In this document: piece after piece, positions 26,009 to 37,713 of the stretch
How positions within the stretch are numbered: position 1 is the stretch's first letter
Layout: each line of letters starts with the position of its first letter
From: an uncultured Pseudomonadota bacterium
Lineage (GTDB): Bacteria; Myxococcota_A; Polyangia; Nannocystales; Nannocystaceae
Assembly (NCBI GenBank): GCA_913061055.1
Contig: CAJXVA010000009.1
Location: 1 to 51,266, forward strand
Direction: 5' to 3'
DNA length: 51,266 nt
Notes under the pieces: model-generated
The model's database searches: none
What the model was told of the DNA's origin: nothing
The model's input: only the letters and a program-made list of their open reading frames with translations
Translations under genes and position numbers: made by a program

Positions 26009-26872
26009 CTAGCCGTCTTTCGAAGCGAGCAGTCGCGCGACCGAAAGATCGAGCTGGCTTCGGACCATGTCTACGACGCTGCGCACCGTCTCCTCGCCGC
26101 CACCGATGCGTCGCTGCAGGTCCGCGTGAGCTGCTTGCACCAAATGAAGCCGCGCCTGCTCCGCCCAGCGCGCAGCCGTGGTCCGATGCACGCCATACAA
26201 CGCTCCCAGGTCGTCGGTGCTCAACCGCTCCACCAGCTGGCCACGAAGCAGCCGACGATCTTTGTCCGAGAGTTCTCCGAACGCGGATTCCATCGCCGCC
26301 TGGACATCGTCGCGGTAGCGGTGTCGCAAGAGCTCGAGCTGCGGGTCGAGCTCGACACGTCCCAGCTCGGCCAAGACCGCCGGGCCCAAGGAGGATTCCT
26401 TCCGCGCCCCGTGACTGCGCAGCAGGTCCACGACCATGCGGCTGACCACGACGCGAATCCACCCCTGCAACGAGCCACGGCCGGCGTAGCGGTGGAGGTG
26501 CGGCGGCTCTCCGGTCAGGAACCGAACCCACACCCGCTGGCGTAGCTCGTCCAACGGCTGTCCGGTCGACGCGGCCTTGCCCAGCGCGCGATCGACGTCA
26601 GTGCCGAATCGCTCTCGCACCAGCCCCACCGCGACTTCGTCGCCGCACCCGGCGAGGTACGCCAGATAGAGGTCGGCCACGTGCTCGTCCTTGGGCGGGG
26701 TGTCCTCAGCCCCCAAACCCTGGAGGTGCTGCGTGAACGCTTCTCGCCGCTCGACCAGCTCCGGATGAGCTCGAATCCCCACATCAACGAGGGCGTCGAG
26801 TTCCGTGGTGCCAGCGGGCTTCACCACGAGAGTATGCCGCCGTTGTGGGCAGCACGTACAGGCCCGCGACAA
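26009..26872 (-). CDS. ECF-like sigma-70 family RNA polymerase sigma factor
   Basis: Up to 287 residues; the frame starts at TTG 26872 and no strong ribosome-binding site is seen. A GTG at 26827 is a good alternative, so the start is uncertain. The region-2 core is at about 107-155: LRQRVWVRFLTG, then YAGRGSLQGWIRVVVSRMVVDLLR, typical of a myxobacterial ECF-like group. Region 4 is at about 210-245: LSTDDLGALYGVHRTTAARWAEQARLHL, a helix-turn-helix. The gene lies 31 bp downstream of the membrane-anchored protein at 26904-28031 and is probably co-transcribed with it. It is convergent with the zinc-finger kinase. Confidence 0.85.
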   Translation of the reverse strand: MSRACTCCPQRRHTLVVKPAGTTELDALVDVGIRAHPELVERREAFTQHLQGLGAEDTPPKDEHVADLYLAYLAGCGDEVAVGLVRERFGTDVDRALGKAASTGQPLDELRQRVWVRFLTGEPPHLHRYAGRGSLQGWIRVVVSRMVVDLLRSHGARKESSLGPAVLAELGRVELDPQLELLRHRYRDDVQAAMESAFGELSDKDRRLLRGQLVERLSTDDLGALYGVHRTTAARWAEQARLHLVQAAHADLQRRIGGGEETVRSVVDMVRSQLDLSVARLLASKDG

Positions 26873-26903
26873 CGGAGCGTGGTCGAAGCTCCCGTGCGAA
26901 CAG

Positions 26904-28031
26904 TCATTCCGTTTCCGGAACTTCGACCCGCGGGGACAGCTCTTGGATGCGCCGAGACCAACGGCGCGAGACCTCCAGCTGCTCGTCGATGTTGTTCATG
27001 CTGCTCTCGTGCAGCGCGCGAGCCGTCGCGGGGTTGAAACTCGCGCAGCCGATCGCGTTGGTGATGCGATCCATCCAATTGCAGACGGTCGGTTCGGCGT
27101 CCTCGTCGCGACCGCTCAACATCAACCGCATGCCGTGGCTCGAACGCAGGTCCAGGTGCAGGTCGTCGATCAACTTCGCGGTGTGTGACGCGTCAAACGA
27201 AATGGCAGGCGGCCACTTCGAATCGCCGATCAGCAACTCGACCCCCTCTTCCTCGACCCGACGCAGCAGATGCCTGGAGTGCAGGTAGTCCCCCACGAAT
27301 GCGCGGCGCTTGACCTCGAAGTCCGCCATGTAGTCATCGACCGGCTCGTCCCCCTTCCCCCGGGCGACCTGATCCTCGAGTCGCTCGCGTCCCTCCTTGG
27401 CTTGGCCGGGCGGCTGGGCGCGGAGCACCAGCGCCGTCGTCGACAGGGCGCTCGTCAGCATGGAAGCCGAGACGAGGCAGCTCATGGAGTTGCGGCACGA
27501 AGCGAGGAAGCGCTGGTCCACGGAGACCGCGTCTGCGAGTCGTGCGTCTGCCTCAGCCCACTGTCCGTCGAGCGCGTGGCTCAGCGCCTCGACCAACGCG
27601 AGCTGATGCAGCTTGAAGATCTGGAAGTAGTGGCAATCCGCGAACTGGTCCACCGCGCAGCCGTCGACGAAGCGCTCCGACGCGGCCGCCTGATGCCACG
27701 CATCGAGTGCGTCGCCGTGCACGTTGGCCCGGGCGGACTTCCGCACCTTGTGTGCGTTGTCTGAGACTCCGCCCCAGCGTGTTTCAAAGGAGGCCTCCTC
27801 GCTCTCGGCGCCAAGCATTGCCATCAGCGCGTCGGAGTTGACGTCGACGGCGACGTCGGACCACCGTCGAGAAATGAACCTCCAGCCGTTGGTCCCGGCC
27901 TGGGGGATCGGCGGGAGGTCGGCGGAGGTTGCGTAGGCCTCGGGGACGGTATCCGAACGGAACAACGCCGCGCCCGTGATCACCGCGAGGCCAAGCCCAA
28001 CGGCGGCGATCAGCCACTTGTACCCACGCAT
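26904..28031 (-). CDS. Membrane-anchored protein of unknown function, in operon with sigma factor
   Basis: 375 residues from ATG 28031 (MRGYKWLIAAVGLGLAVITGAALF), one N-terminal hydrophobic anchor, then an extracytoplasmic domain of about 340 residues. The domain is mostly helical and contains Cys pairs (GCAVDQFADC, SCRNSMSC) and an HALDGQWAEADARL segment. I do not recognise the family. It precedes the sigma factor gene with a 31-bp gap, a position often taken by anti-sigma or sensor proteins, but no anti-sigma cytoplasmic domain is visible. Two perfect inverted repeats lie in its upstream region. Confidence 0.75.
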   Translation of the reverse strand: MRGYKWLIAAVGLGLAVITGAALFRSDTVPEAYATSADLPPIPQAGTNGWRFISRRWSDVAVDVNSDALMAMLGAESEEASFETRWGGVSDNAHKVRKSARANVHGDALDAWHQAAASERFVDGCAVDQFADCHYFQIFKLHQLALVEALSHALDGQWAEADARLADAVSVDQRFLASCRNSMSCLVSASMLTSALSTTALVLRAQPPGQAKEGRERLEDQVARGKGDEPVDDYMADFEVKRRAFVGDYLHSRHLLRRVEEEGVELLIGDSKWPPAISFDASHTAKLIDDLHLDLRSSHGMRLMLSGRDEDAEPTVCNWMDRITNAIGCASFNPATARALHESSMNNIDEQLEVSRRWSRRIQELSPRVEVPETE

Positions 28032-28036
28032 ACTCA

Positions 28037-28055
28037 CCGCGGAGGTACTCCGCGG
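28037..28055. promoter_or_regulatory. Perfect 8-bp inverted repeat at the leader of the sigma-factor operon
   Basis: CCGCGGAG-GTA-CTCCGCGG, perfect 8-bp arms and a 3-bp centre, ends 6 bp upstream of the minus-strand ATG at 28031. It would overlap a ribosome-binding region or act as an operator. Its near-start position suggests control of translation or transcription of the operon. Confidence 0.5.
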
Positions 28056-28104
28056 AGCCGCCCCGCATTCCAGCCCTGCGTGGAGATCGCCGGATTCATG
28101 CCCA

Positions 28105-28119
28105 CGGGTAGTGTACCCG
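28105..28119. promoter_or_regulatory. Second perfect inverted repeat upstream of the sigma-factor operon
   Basis: CGGGTA-GTG-TACCCG, perfect 6-bp arms and a 3-bp centre, lies 74 bp upstream of ATG 28031. It shares the arm-3-arm form of the repeat at 28037-28055 but not its sequence. It could be an operator or part of a promoter. Confidence 0.4.
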
Positions 28120-28179
28120 GACAGGCCGTCGGCCGCTTGATCTGAGAGTCCACGTGGCCCGGAGGTTGGGAGATGCGCT

Positions 28180-31050
28180 CTACTCCCCAGCGGGCTCCTC
28201 GAGCCACACATCGATCTCCGCGGCTTCCTTCTCCCAGTCGGACGCCTGCCACAGGTCTCGAGCGCTGGTCGCAAGCTCGACCGCTCGCTCCTCGTCGGTC
28301 GATGCGAGACGGAGGATTCGCGCCAGCTCGAAGCGCGCGTCGGCCACCTCGACCGGCTGGATGTCATGCCCTTCAAGGACACGAACTGCGCGTTCAGCCA
28401 ACGGGAGGGCCTTCTCGATGTTCCCTTGCTTCCGATACAAGCGAGCGAGCATGGCAAGCGGACGCCACAGGTCGGGATGCTCCGGCCCGAACACCTCCTC
28501 GAACATCTCGATCGAGCGAACGAAGTTGGCGGCCGCCTCGGAATGACGGCCGACCGCGTCCTGCATCAGCGCCAAGTTGCTGACGCTCGTCGCCAACCCC
28601 TCGGACGGCCCATCGCGCTCCATCAGCGCGACGCCTTTTTCGTGCACGGCCAACGACTCCTCGACCCGCCCGAGCCCGTCGTAGGCAGCACCCAGAGTGT
28701 TGTACGCGGAGGCGAGCATCGGATTGTCCTCGCCCGAGTTCTCGATGATGATCTCGATCGCGAGCTGGGTCTTCTCGATCGATTCCTCGAACCGGCCCAA
28801 CCGTGCGAGCGCACCACCGAGGTTGAGCATGCTCCCGTGGAGCCGGGGACTTCGAGGGCCGTAGGCCTGGCCATAGATCCTGATCGAATCCTCGTAGCGA
28901 ACGACTGCCTCTTCGTACTCTCCGCCCATGAACAGAACGCCCGCCAGGTTGTATTGAACTTTGGCGACGTTGGGGTGATCGGAGCCCAGTGCGTCGGTGT
29001 ACGCGGCGAGGACCTCTCGGAGGATCGACTTGGCCTCTGGCACCTCGCGCCGGTTGTAGTGGACGCCGGCGAGCATGTTGAGCGAGTCCGCGATCTCGAG
29101 TTTTTGGGTCGGCACATGCTCGCGCTTCAGCGCGAGTCCTGCCAAGTGCTCTCGCTCCGCCTCGTCGTAAGCGTGCGCGGCGCTGGCAACGTTGCCAAAC
29201 GCGTGATGCAACGCGGCCTGGTCCAAGGGACGATCTCCGGCGCGAAGCAAGGCGGTCTCGGCTGCCAGGCGCCACTGCGCGACTCGTTCGGGCTCCTTCG
29301 ACCCAACACTCGAAATCAACACCGGCCACAGCCGCGCCTCGATCTCCTCTTCGCCGGCAGCTGCGGCGGCCCGAAGCGAGGCCTCCAAAACCCCCTGGAC
29401 GTCGCCGTCGCCCCCAAGGGCCTGCATGTTCTTGGCTTGGAGTTCCAGCGCTCGCGCAAGCCCGCGCCGGTCATCGGCCTCCCGCGCAGCCGCGACCGCG
29501 TCCCGCACGAAATCGGTCGCCTTCGCGTCCTGCCCCGTATCCATCAAGGCACGAATCCGGACGCGCTCTTGTTCGAGGGCGTCGAGTTCTGCAGCACGGG
29601 CCGGGTCCTGCGGAGCGTTCTCGCGGAGCGCCTCCAGGTCGGTGCAGGGCTCCAGCGGCGACAGAGCCGTGACCGCCGCAACGGCACGTTCGACGACGGT
29701 GACATCGCCCTCGGCGAGGATCGACGTGACCGCGCCCAGCTCCGCCCGCCGGGTGTTGAGACACTGCATCGTCAGGTCATACGCCTCCCCAGAGCGCTCC
29801 TGCCTCACGAGGCTGGCCTCGCAGCTCTCCGTGCGGATGTCATGCCAGAGCGCCGCGTAGTCGTCGATTGCCCGCTCGACACGCTCTTGCGTCTGGCGCC
29901 CGAACTCAGCTCGAGACCCCGTGATCGCGCGAGCGACCTCCTCCCGCCGCTCCCCGCCCCAAACCTCTTTGAGCGCGTCGTCGCCCCCGTGACATGGAGA
30001 GACTCCGTGCGCCCACGGCTGCCACGCGGCAAGCCCCAACGCACCGCCTCCAGCGAGGACGAGCACCGTCCGCCGCACCCGAGCCGCGGGGTCATGGGCA
30101 AGGGCCGCCAGCAACGGCTCCATGCTCGGCCACCGGTCCTTGGGGTCGGTCGACAGCCCGCGCCTCAGCGCGCGCTCGATCTCTCGCGGGATCGGTGCGG
30201 AGCTGCTCCCACGGGACAGCTCGCCTCCGAGCATGCGCTCGTGCAGTGCGGTCGGTGTCTTGCCATCGAACGGCCGCTCTCCAAAGAGCGCCTCCCAGAG
30301 TGAGACGCAGAAGGAGAACTGGTCGGATCGGGTGTCGACGACGCCTTCGAACTGCTCGGGCGACATGTACGCAGGCGTGCCGGCGAGCGTCGCCGTGGTC
30401 ATCCGCAGTTCGGAGGCATCCTCCTCGAACGAGACGAGCTCCGCCGCCGAAGCGGAGGCGAACGAGCCCCGCGCCAAGCCAAAGTCGGCGACGACCAGCC
30501 GGCCGTCCGTTCCAAGCAGGACATTGGCGGGTTTGAAGTCCCGGTGGACGAGTCCTGCTTCGTGTGCCGCCACGAGACCAGCGCCCGCCCGGAGATACAG
30601 CCTCACGGTCGCTCGGGCGTCTGTTCGGGTTCGGGCGGGGTGTTCGCGGGCCCATGCAGCAAGGGTCCCGCCGTCGAGGAATTCCATCGCGAGGAAGAGC
30701 GCACCGTCGTGGACTCCGGTCTCGTAGACCGTCACGACATTGGCGTGGTTGAGCCGCGCGAGCGCACGAGCTTCGGCGAGCAAACCTTCGGTGGGGCCAC
30801 TCCCACCACCGCCGCGATCGTTGTGGAGCAGCTTGAGGGCCACCTTTCGGTCGAGCTGCGGGTCATGGGCCGCGTACACGGCACCCATCCCGCCACGCCC
30901 CACCGAACGCAAGATTTCGAACCGCCCAACCACCGTGGGCAACGCGGCCTGCCCAAACATGCGGTTCTCCAGTGACGCCCGCAGGGCCTGGGTGTCCAGC
31001 CCTTCTCTGCCAGGCTCGTCGTCGTCGCGACCTGCCATCGGATCCGCCAT
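28180..31050 (-). CDS. Transmembrane Ser/Thr protein kinase with TPR repeats
   Basis: 956 residues. The Hanks-type kinase domain (about 41-310) has P-loop VGRGGMGAVY, Lys in VALKLL, HRDFKPANVLL, DFG in VADFGLARG and GTPAYMSPEQ, so it should be active. A transmembrane helix (about 330-350, RRTVLVLAGGGALGLAAW) follows. A long helical region of TPR-like repeats (VRYEDSIRIYGQAYGPRSPRLHGSMLNLGGALARLGRFEESIEK) ends EKEAAEIDVWLEEPAGE. It is similar in plan to the kinase at 23133 but lacks its N-terminal zinc finger. It lies 4 bp downstream of a lipoprotein gene, so the two are co-transcribed. Confidence 0.93.
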   Translation of the reverse strand: MADPMAGRDDDEPGREGLDTQALRASLENRMFGQAALPTVVGRFEILRSVGRGGMGAVYAAHDPQLDRKVALKLLHNDRGGGGSGPTEGLLAEARALARLNHANVVTVYETGVHDGALFLAMEFLDGGTLAAWAREHPARTRTDARATVRLYLRAGAGLVAAHEAGLVHRDFKPANVLLGTDGRLVVADFGLARGSFASASAAELVSFEEDASELRMTTATLAGTPAYMSPEQFEGVVDTRSDQFSFCVSLWEALFGERPFDGKTPTALHERMLGGELSRGSSSAPIPREIERALRRGLSTDPKDRWPSMEPLLAALAHDPAARVRRTVLVLAGGGALGLAAWQPWAHGVSPCHGGDDALKEVWGGERREEVARAITGSRAEFGRQTQERVERAIDDYAALWHDIRTESCEASLVRQERSGEAYDLTMQCLNTRRAELGAVTSILAEGDVTVVERAVAAVTALSPLEPCTDLEALRENAPQDPARAAELDALEQERVRIRALMDTGQDAKATDFVRDAVAAAREADDRRGLARALELQAKNMQALGGDGDVQGVLEASLRAAAAAGEEEIEARLWPVLISSVGSKEPERVAQWRLAAETALLRAGDRPLDQAALHHAFGNVASAAHAYDEAEREHLAGLALKREHVPTQKLEIADSLNMLAGVHYNRREVPEAKSILREVLAAYTDALGSDHPNVAKVQYNLAGVLFMGGEYEEAVVRYEDSIRIYGQAYGPRSPRLHGSMLNLGGALARLGRFEESIEKTQLAIEIIIENSGEDNPMLASAYNTLGAAYDGLGRVEESLAVHEKGVALMERDGPSEGLATSVSNLALMQDAVGRHSEAAANFVRSIEMFEEVFGPEHPDLWRPLAMLARLYRKQGNIEKALPLAERAVRVLEGHDIQPVEVADARFELARILRLASTDEERAVELATSARDLWQASDWEKEAAEIDVWLEEPAGE

Positions 31051-31054
31051 CAGC

Positions 31055-31996
31055 TCACCCCTCGGGAACCGGCAATGAGCACAAATCGAACTCGAACTGC
31101 GCGTCGCCGTTGACGTTCTTCCGAGGTTCGTAGGACCAGCCCATCGTGTCCAGGAACGCGAAGCCGTCCTGGAAGATGAAGTGCATCGTTCCGCCTGGGC
31201 CCGTCACGACGTGCTCGGTGTAGCTGGAGACCGACGCATTGCAGGTGAAGTCGTCCGCGCAACACTCTCCATTGGGACTGGTGCGTCGCCCGAAGGTATC
31301 GAGCGTGTACGGCGACCCAACGTACGCCCCAGCGACGATCGGAATGAAGTCGTCCACGAACGCACGGCACACATCGCCGCCCACCGAGGGCATGCAATCG
31401 GTCTCGCAGGCGCCGAGCGTGATGCCGCACTCACCGTCGGGTTCCAGGTGCATGAAGTCGTCGTCCGCGACGACCATGTAGAAGACGTCCGGCGAGTCCT
31501 CTTCGCGGGCGATGGTGAAGAAGCCCTCGTAGCCGACCTGGTCGGTGGAAAAGATCACCTCGACGCTGGGCTCGGTGAGTTCGTAGAGCTGGCCTTTGAC
31601 GATCGTCAGCGTCAGGAGACCTGCATCTCGATCGTAGATGACCGGGTCGATCGCACACTGGTCGTTGTCGTCCGCCATGAACGCGTCCTCGGGGCACTTC
31701 TCCTGGACGGGCGGCGTGTCCGGCTGGATGCCGAGGTCGAACTTGGGTGGCTCACCGGTCGAGCTTCCCGCTGAACTCTCGGTAGCCGGCGCTGGACCGG
31801 AGGTCGCCGAGTCGCTCGCGCTGGAGCTGGATCCACTGGCAGTCGGCGGGGACGTTGTCGGCGTGTTCGCGGTGCCACTCGACCCCGAAGCCGTCGTTCC
31901 GTACGTGTCCACGCTTCCCGACGATTCGCGTCCGTCGGCGCTCGAGCAGCCAGCTGCAACCAAAGCCAGCGCCACCGTGCATGAAAGTCTCCCCAC
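31055..31996 (-). CDS. Lipoprotein upstream of a Ser/Thr kinase
   Basis: 313 residues from GTG 31996. The lipoprotein signal is MGRLSCTVALALVAAGC (lipobox AAGC). A Ser/Thr/Gly-rich stalk (about 20-82) precedes a roughly 225-residue domain with about 12 Cys, including GECGITLGACETDC, and Trp/Asp-rich segments (DTMGWSYEPRKNVNGDAQFEFDLCSLP). The family is not recognised. The 4-bp gap to the kinase gene suggests a coupled function: it may sense an envelope signal or be a target of the pathway. Confidence 0.78.
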   Translation of the reverse strand: MGRLSCTVALALVAAGCSSADGRESSGSVDTYGTTASGSSGTANTPTTSPPTASGSSSSASDSATSGPAPATESSAGSSTGEPPKFDLGIQPDTPPVQEKCPEDAFMADDNDQCAIDPVIYDRDAGLLTLTIVKGQLYELTEPSVEVIFSTDQVGYEGFFTIAREEDSPDVFYMVVADDDFMHLEPDGECGITLGACETDCMPSVGGDVCRAFVDDFIPIVAGAYVGSPYTLDTFGRRTSPNGECCADDFTCNASVSSYTEHVVTGPGGTMHFIFQDGFAFLDTMGWSYEPRKNVNGDAQFEFDLCSLPVPEG

Positions 31997-32041
31997 CGAG
32001 GCCAGGATATCACCGCAGCCGCGGAAGCGCCGGCAAGGTCT

Positions 32042-32461
32042 TCAGCCTGCCTGCCCGGGCATCCACGTCTCGTGCACATGAAGCCACTGGACTCCGTTGG
32101 GTGTCGCCTCGTGCTGCCGCATCAACACCGTGCTCAACCGCGCCGTGTCCTTGCCGTTCACGTGCTGCCGCTCCACGTACGTCAACAGCGCGAGATCGGC
32201 GTGCACGTGTCGCAGCGAGACATCGACGACTTCGATCGATGAGCCCTTCTCCCAGGTCCCGAACGCACCGCGCAGACCCGCCGAGAGATCCGGCAGCGCG
32301 GTCGCAACTCCGCGAGGCGTCACCATCGCAAACCCCGGGGCCATCACGTCCGAGAACCGTTTGAATCCGCGAACACGATCGGAGAAGCCGCCGAGAAACC
32401 ACTCTTGGAAGAATCGATGCAGGCCGACGATTTCCTCTTCGCACGCGATGGCGACATCCAT
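32042..32461 (-). CDS. SnoaL/DUF4440-like protein
   Basis: 139 residues forming a likely NTF2-like cone fold: helical start (EEEIVGLHRFFQEWFLGGFSDRVRGFKRFSDVMAPGFAMVTPRG), then strands (EVVDVSLRHVHADLALLTYVERQ) ending WLHVHETWMPG. Length and pattern match DUF4440/SnoaL-type proteins, which range from enzymes to small-ligand binders. There is no signal peptide. It lies 27 bp downstream of the LysR gene at 32489 on the same strand, so it may be co-transcribed with the regulator. Confidence 0.75.
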   Translation of the reverse strand: MDVAIACEEEIVGLHRFFQEWFLGGFSDRVRGFKRFSDVMAPGFAMVTPRGVATALPDLSAGLRGAFGTWEKGSSIEVVDVSLRHVHADLALLTYVERQHVNGKDTARLSTVLMRQHEATPNGVQWLHVHETWMPGQAG

Positions 32462-32488
32462 CGACGGAGGATACAGGGCGCGCCACGA

Positions 32489-33355
32489 TCAGGTGCGCGA
32501 GGGCAGCTGCTCGAACACATTCGCCGCCCAATCCATCACCGCACGGACCTTCGGCACCCGCGCCTTTGCAGCGTGAACCACCATCCACAGCGCGCGCGAC
32601 GGCACAGCACCGAGCTCTTCCGCACCGATCGCCGCCGGATCCACCTCGACAACGTCGCGCAGCTGGGTGGCAAAACCCCGAGGAAGCACCGCGACCCCCA
32701 AGCCGTCTCGAACCGCCAACCCCAGCGACTCGAGGTCCTCGACGAGGAGCCTCGCGGGTCGGTCCCCCCACGCACGCTGTGCGAACTCCTGCTCAACGAT
32801 CTCGGCCAGCGATCCGGCGAGCCCGAGCCACGGCATACCGGGGTGGAGGTCGAGTTCGCGAGAGGCGAACAGCGCGTACTGCTCGGTGTGAACTTTGCGG
32901 GCGACCAAGTCCCCTCGCTGTGGCCGCACAAACCGAAGCGCAATGTCGGCATCTCCTGCAGCGAGTGAGCTGACCCGGTTGCTGGCCAACACCCGTAGGC
33001 TCAGTTTTGGATGGCGTGCGTAGAAGTCGGGAAGCGCAGGGATGAGCACCCATCGCACCAGCTCCCCGACCGTCGTGATCGACACTTCCCCCTCCAGTTC
33101 GGGGCGATCATCGAGCGCGGCCTCGGCCGTCAGTGCCGCTTCGATCATCGGGCCGACAGCGGTGAGAAGCTCCTGACCGCGAAGGGTCAGCGTGATCGGA
33201 GTGTCGCGCAGGAGCAGCGGCGAGCCAGCCCTCGCTTCGAGCTGCTTGAGCTGACGACTCACCGTGGACTGGCTGACCCCCAACGCCTTGGAAGCGGCGG
33301 TCAGGCTCCCAAGCCGCGCCACCGACTCGAACGTGCGCAGGTGATCCCAGTCCAT
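32489..33355 (-). CDS. LysR-family transcriptional regulator
   Basis: 288 residues from ATG 33355 (MDWDHLRTFESVARLGSLTAASKALGVSQSTVSRQLKQLEARAGSPLLLRD); the open frame extends to 33835, but the family start is clear here. The effector domain follows (about 90-285) with DIALRFVRPQRGDLVARKV. It is divergent from the MBL-fold hydrolase at 33461, its presumed target, with an inverted repeat at 33388-33403 between them. Confidence 0.92.
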   Translation of the reverse strand: MDWDHLRTFESVARLGSLTAASKALGVSQSTVSRQLKQLEARAGSPLLLRDTPITLTLRGQELLTAVGPMIEAALTAEAALDDRPELEGEVSITTVGELVRWVLIPALPDFYARHPKLSLRVLASNRVSSLAAGDADIALRFVRPQRGDLVARKVHTEQYALFASRELDLHPGMPWLGLAGSLAEIVEQEFAQRAWGDRPARLLVEDLESLGLAVRDGLGVAVLPRGFATQLRDVVEVDPAAIGAEELGAVPSRALWMVVHAAKARVPKVRAVMDWAANVFEQLPSRT

Positions 33356-33387
33356 GCCCCAGTCTCGCCGGCCCGGTCGCCCGGCGC

Positions 33388-33403
33388 CATCCGAATCCGG
33401 ATG
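33388..33403. promoter_or_regulatory. Candidate LysR operator (inverted repeat)
   Basis: CATCCG-AATC-CGGATG is a perfect 6-bp inverted repeat with a 4-bp AT-rich centre, the same arm-4-arm design as the site at 7342-7355. It lies 33 bp upstream of the LysR start and 58 bp upstream of the hydrolase start. Confidence 0.5.
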
Positions 33404-33460
33404 ACTGTCGTGCATCGGTGCCCGTTGGCAGGTGGGAGCCGCCGATTCACAGTCTGAGCG

Positions 33461-36729
<3,269 letters not shown>

Positions 36730-36737
36730 GCCCGCGC

Positions 36738-37616
36738 CTAGTAGCAGCTGCCGCCGGGAATCGTCTTGCCCTTGTACGACGCGGGGGAGAAGTTGCAGCC
36801 CCGCTTCCCGGTCAAGCAGTCTTCGCTCTGCTCGCAGTGCTCGGCCTTCGCCGGGCTGCACTGCATCGGCCCCTTCTGAGACCCCTTGGGGACCAGAGCG
36901 CAGGTTCCGCGAATGCGACAACCAGCGCTGGCTTCACACTCCTCGTTCGACTCGGCAACGAACACACATCGACCCCGTCCGATCTTGCCCGGCTCGATCC
37001 AGTCGCATGCACCCTCGGTCTCGCACAGGGTGCTCTCTTCGCAGTGCTTGGCCTCGGTCGCCTCGCACAGGCCCGGGCCCATCATCCGATCCCGCATCCC
37101 GCAGTGCCCGAGCTTGGTGCAGTCCGTGCTCGCGCTGCAGTCGGCGTCGGACTTGGCACGGCACGATCGCATCACGGTCTTCGAACCCAGCAGCGGCGGA
37201 TCGTAGGCATGGCACAGGCCCTGCTCGCCGCAATGATCGCTGGCCCTGCAGAGGTCGTCGTCCAAGGCCGCGCAGAAGCCCTGCCCCGAAGGTGCGCACC
37301 GGCCGGCCTTCTTGCACTCGGCGCTGTCGAGGCAACGCGTGGACTCCAAGCCCGCCGCGTCCTCGCACGTCCCAACCTCTGACGCCAAGCACTGTCCCTC
37401 CTCCTTGCACACCTCGGAGGCCGCACACTCGTCGTCACTGCCCGCGTAACAGCGCCAAGGGCCATCGCCCGCCGCGATGGTCCGGGCCGAACACTCGCCG
37501 GATTCTGCGCATGATTTGCCCTCCGCGCACGCTCGGTCCCCACAGCTCTTGGGGACGCAGCCGGCCAGCAATACGAAGACGATCGTGAGCAGGCGTCGAG
37601 TCGGGAGGACCATCAC
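36738..37616 (-). CDS. Cys-rich lipoprotein with eight repeats
   Basis: 292 residues. Lipoprotein signal: LLTIVFVLLAGC (lipobox LAGC). The mature protein is made almost wholly of about eight units of 28-37 residues that share the pattern C-x2-S-x2-C-x3-G-x-C-x(6-17)-C, for example SEVCKEEGQC, SAECKKAGRC, SDHCGEQGLC, STDCTKLGHC. Cys is regularly spaced and even in number per unit, indicating disulfide-locked modules in the envelope. It ends GGSCY. The family is unrecognised; it may resemble the Cys-rich repeats common in myxobacterial surface proteins. A start 1 codon later is also possible. Confidence 0.82.
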   Translation of the reverse strand: MMVLPTRRLLTIVFVLLAGCVPKSCGDRACAEGKSCAESGECSARTIAAGDGPWRCYAGSDDECAASEVCKEEGQCLASEVGTCEDAAGLESTRCLDSAECKKAGRCAPSGQGFCAALDDDLCRASDHCGEQGLCHAYDPPLLGSKTVMRSCRAKSDADCSASTDCTKLGHCGMRDRMMGPGLCEATEAKHCEESTLCETEGACDWIEPGKIGRGRCVFVAESNEECEASAGCRIRGTCALVPKGSQKGPMQCSPAKAEHCEQSEDCLTGKRGCNFSPASYKGKTIPGGSCY

Positions 37617-37713
37617 TCAAGGGCGCAGACGGGTTCCGCAGCGGAAGGTTGCACCCACCCGACAAACTGGTCACAGGGTGCCGCTGCAACGGAATGATAC
37701 GGTCACGAGCGTC

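Noticed and set aside
23637-26531. Very long (964-aa) open frame opposite the Ser/Thr kinase
   Set aside because: Antisense shadow caused by high GC; the kinase on the plus strand has all family motifs, while this frame has none and is full of Arg, Gly and Ala.
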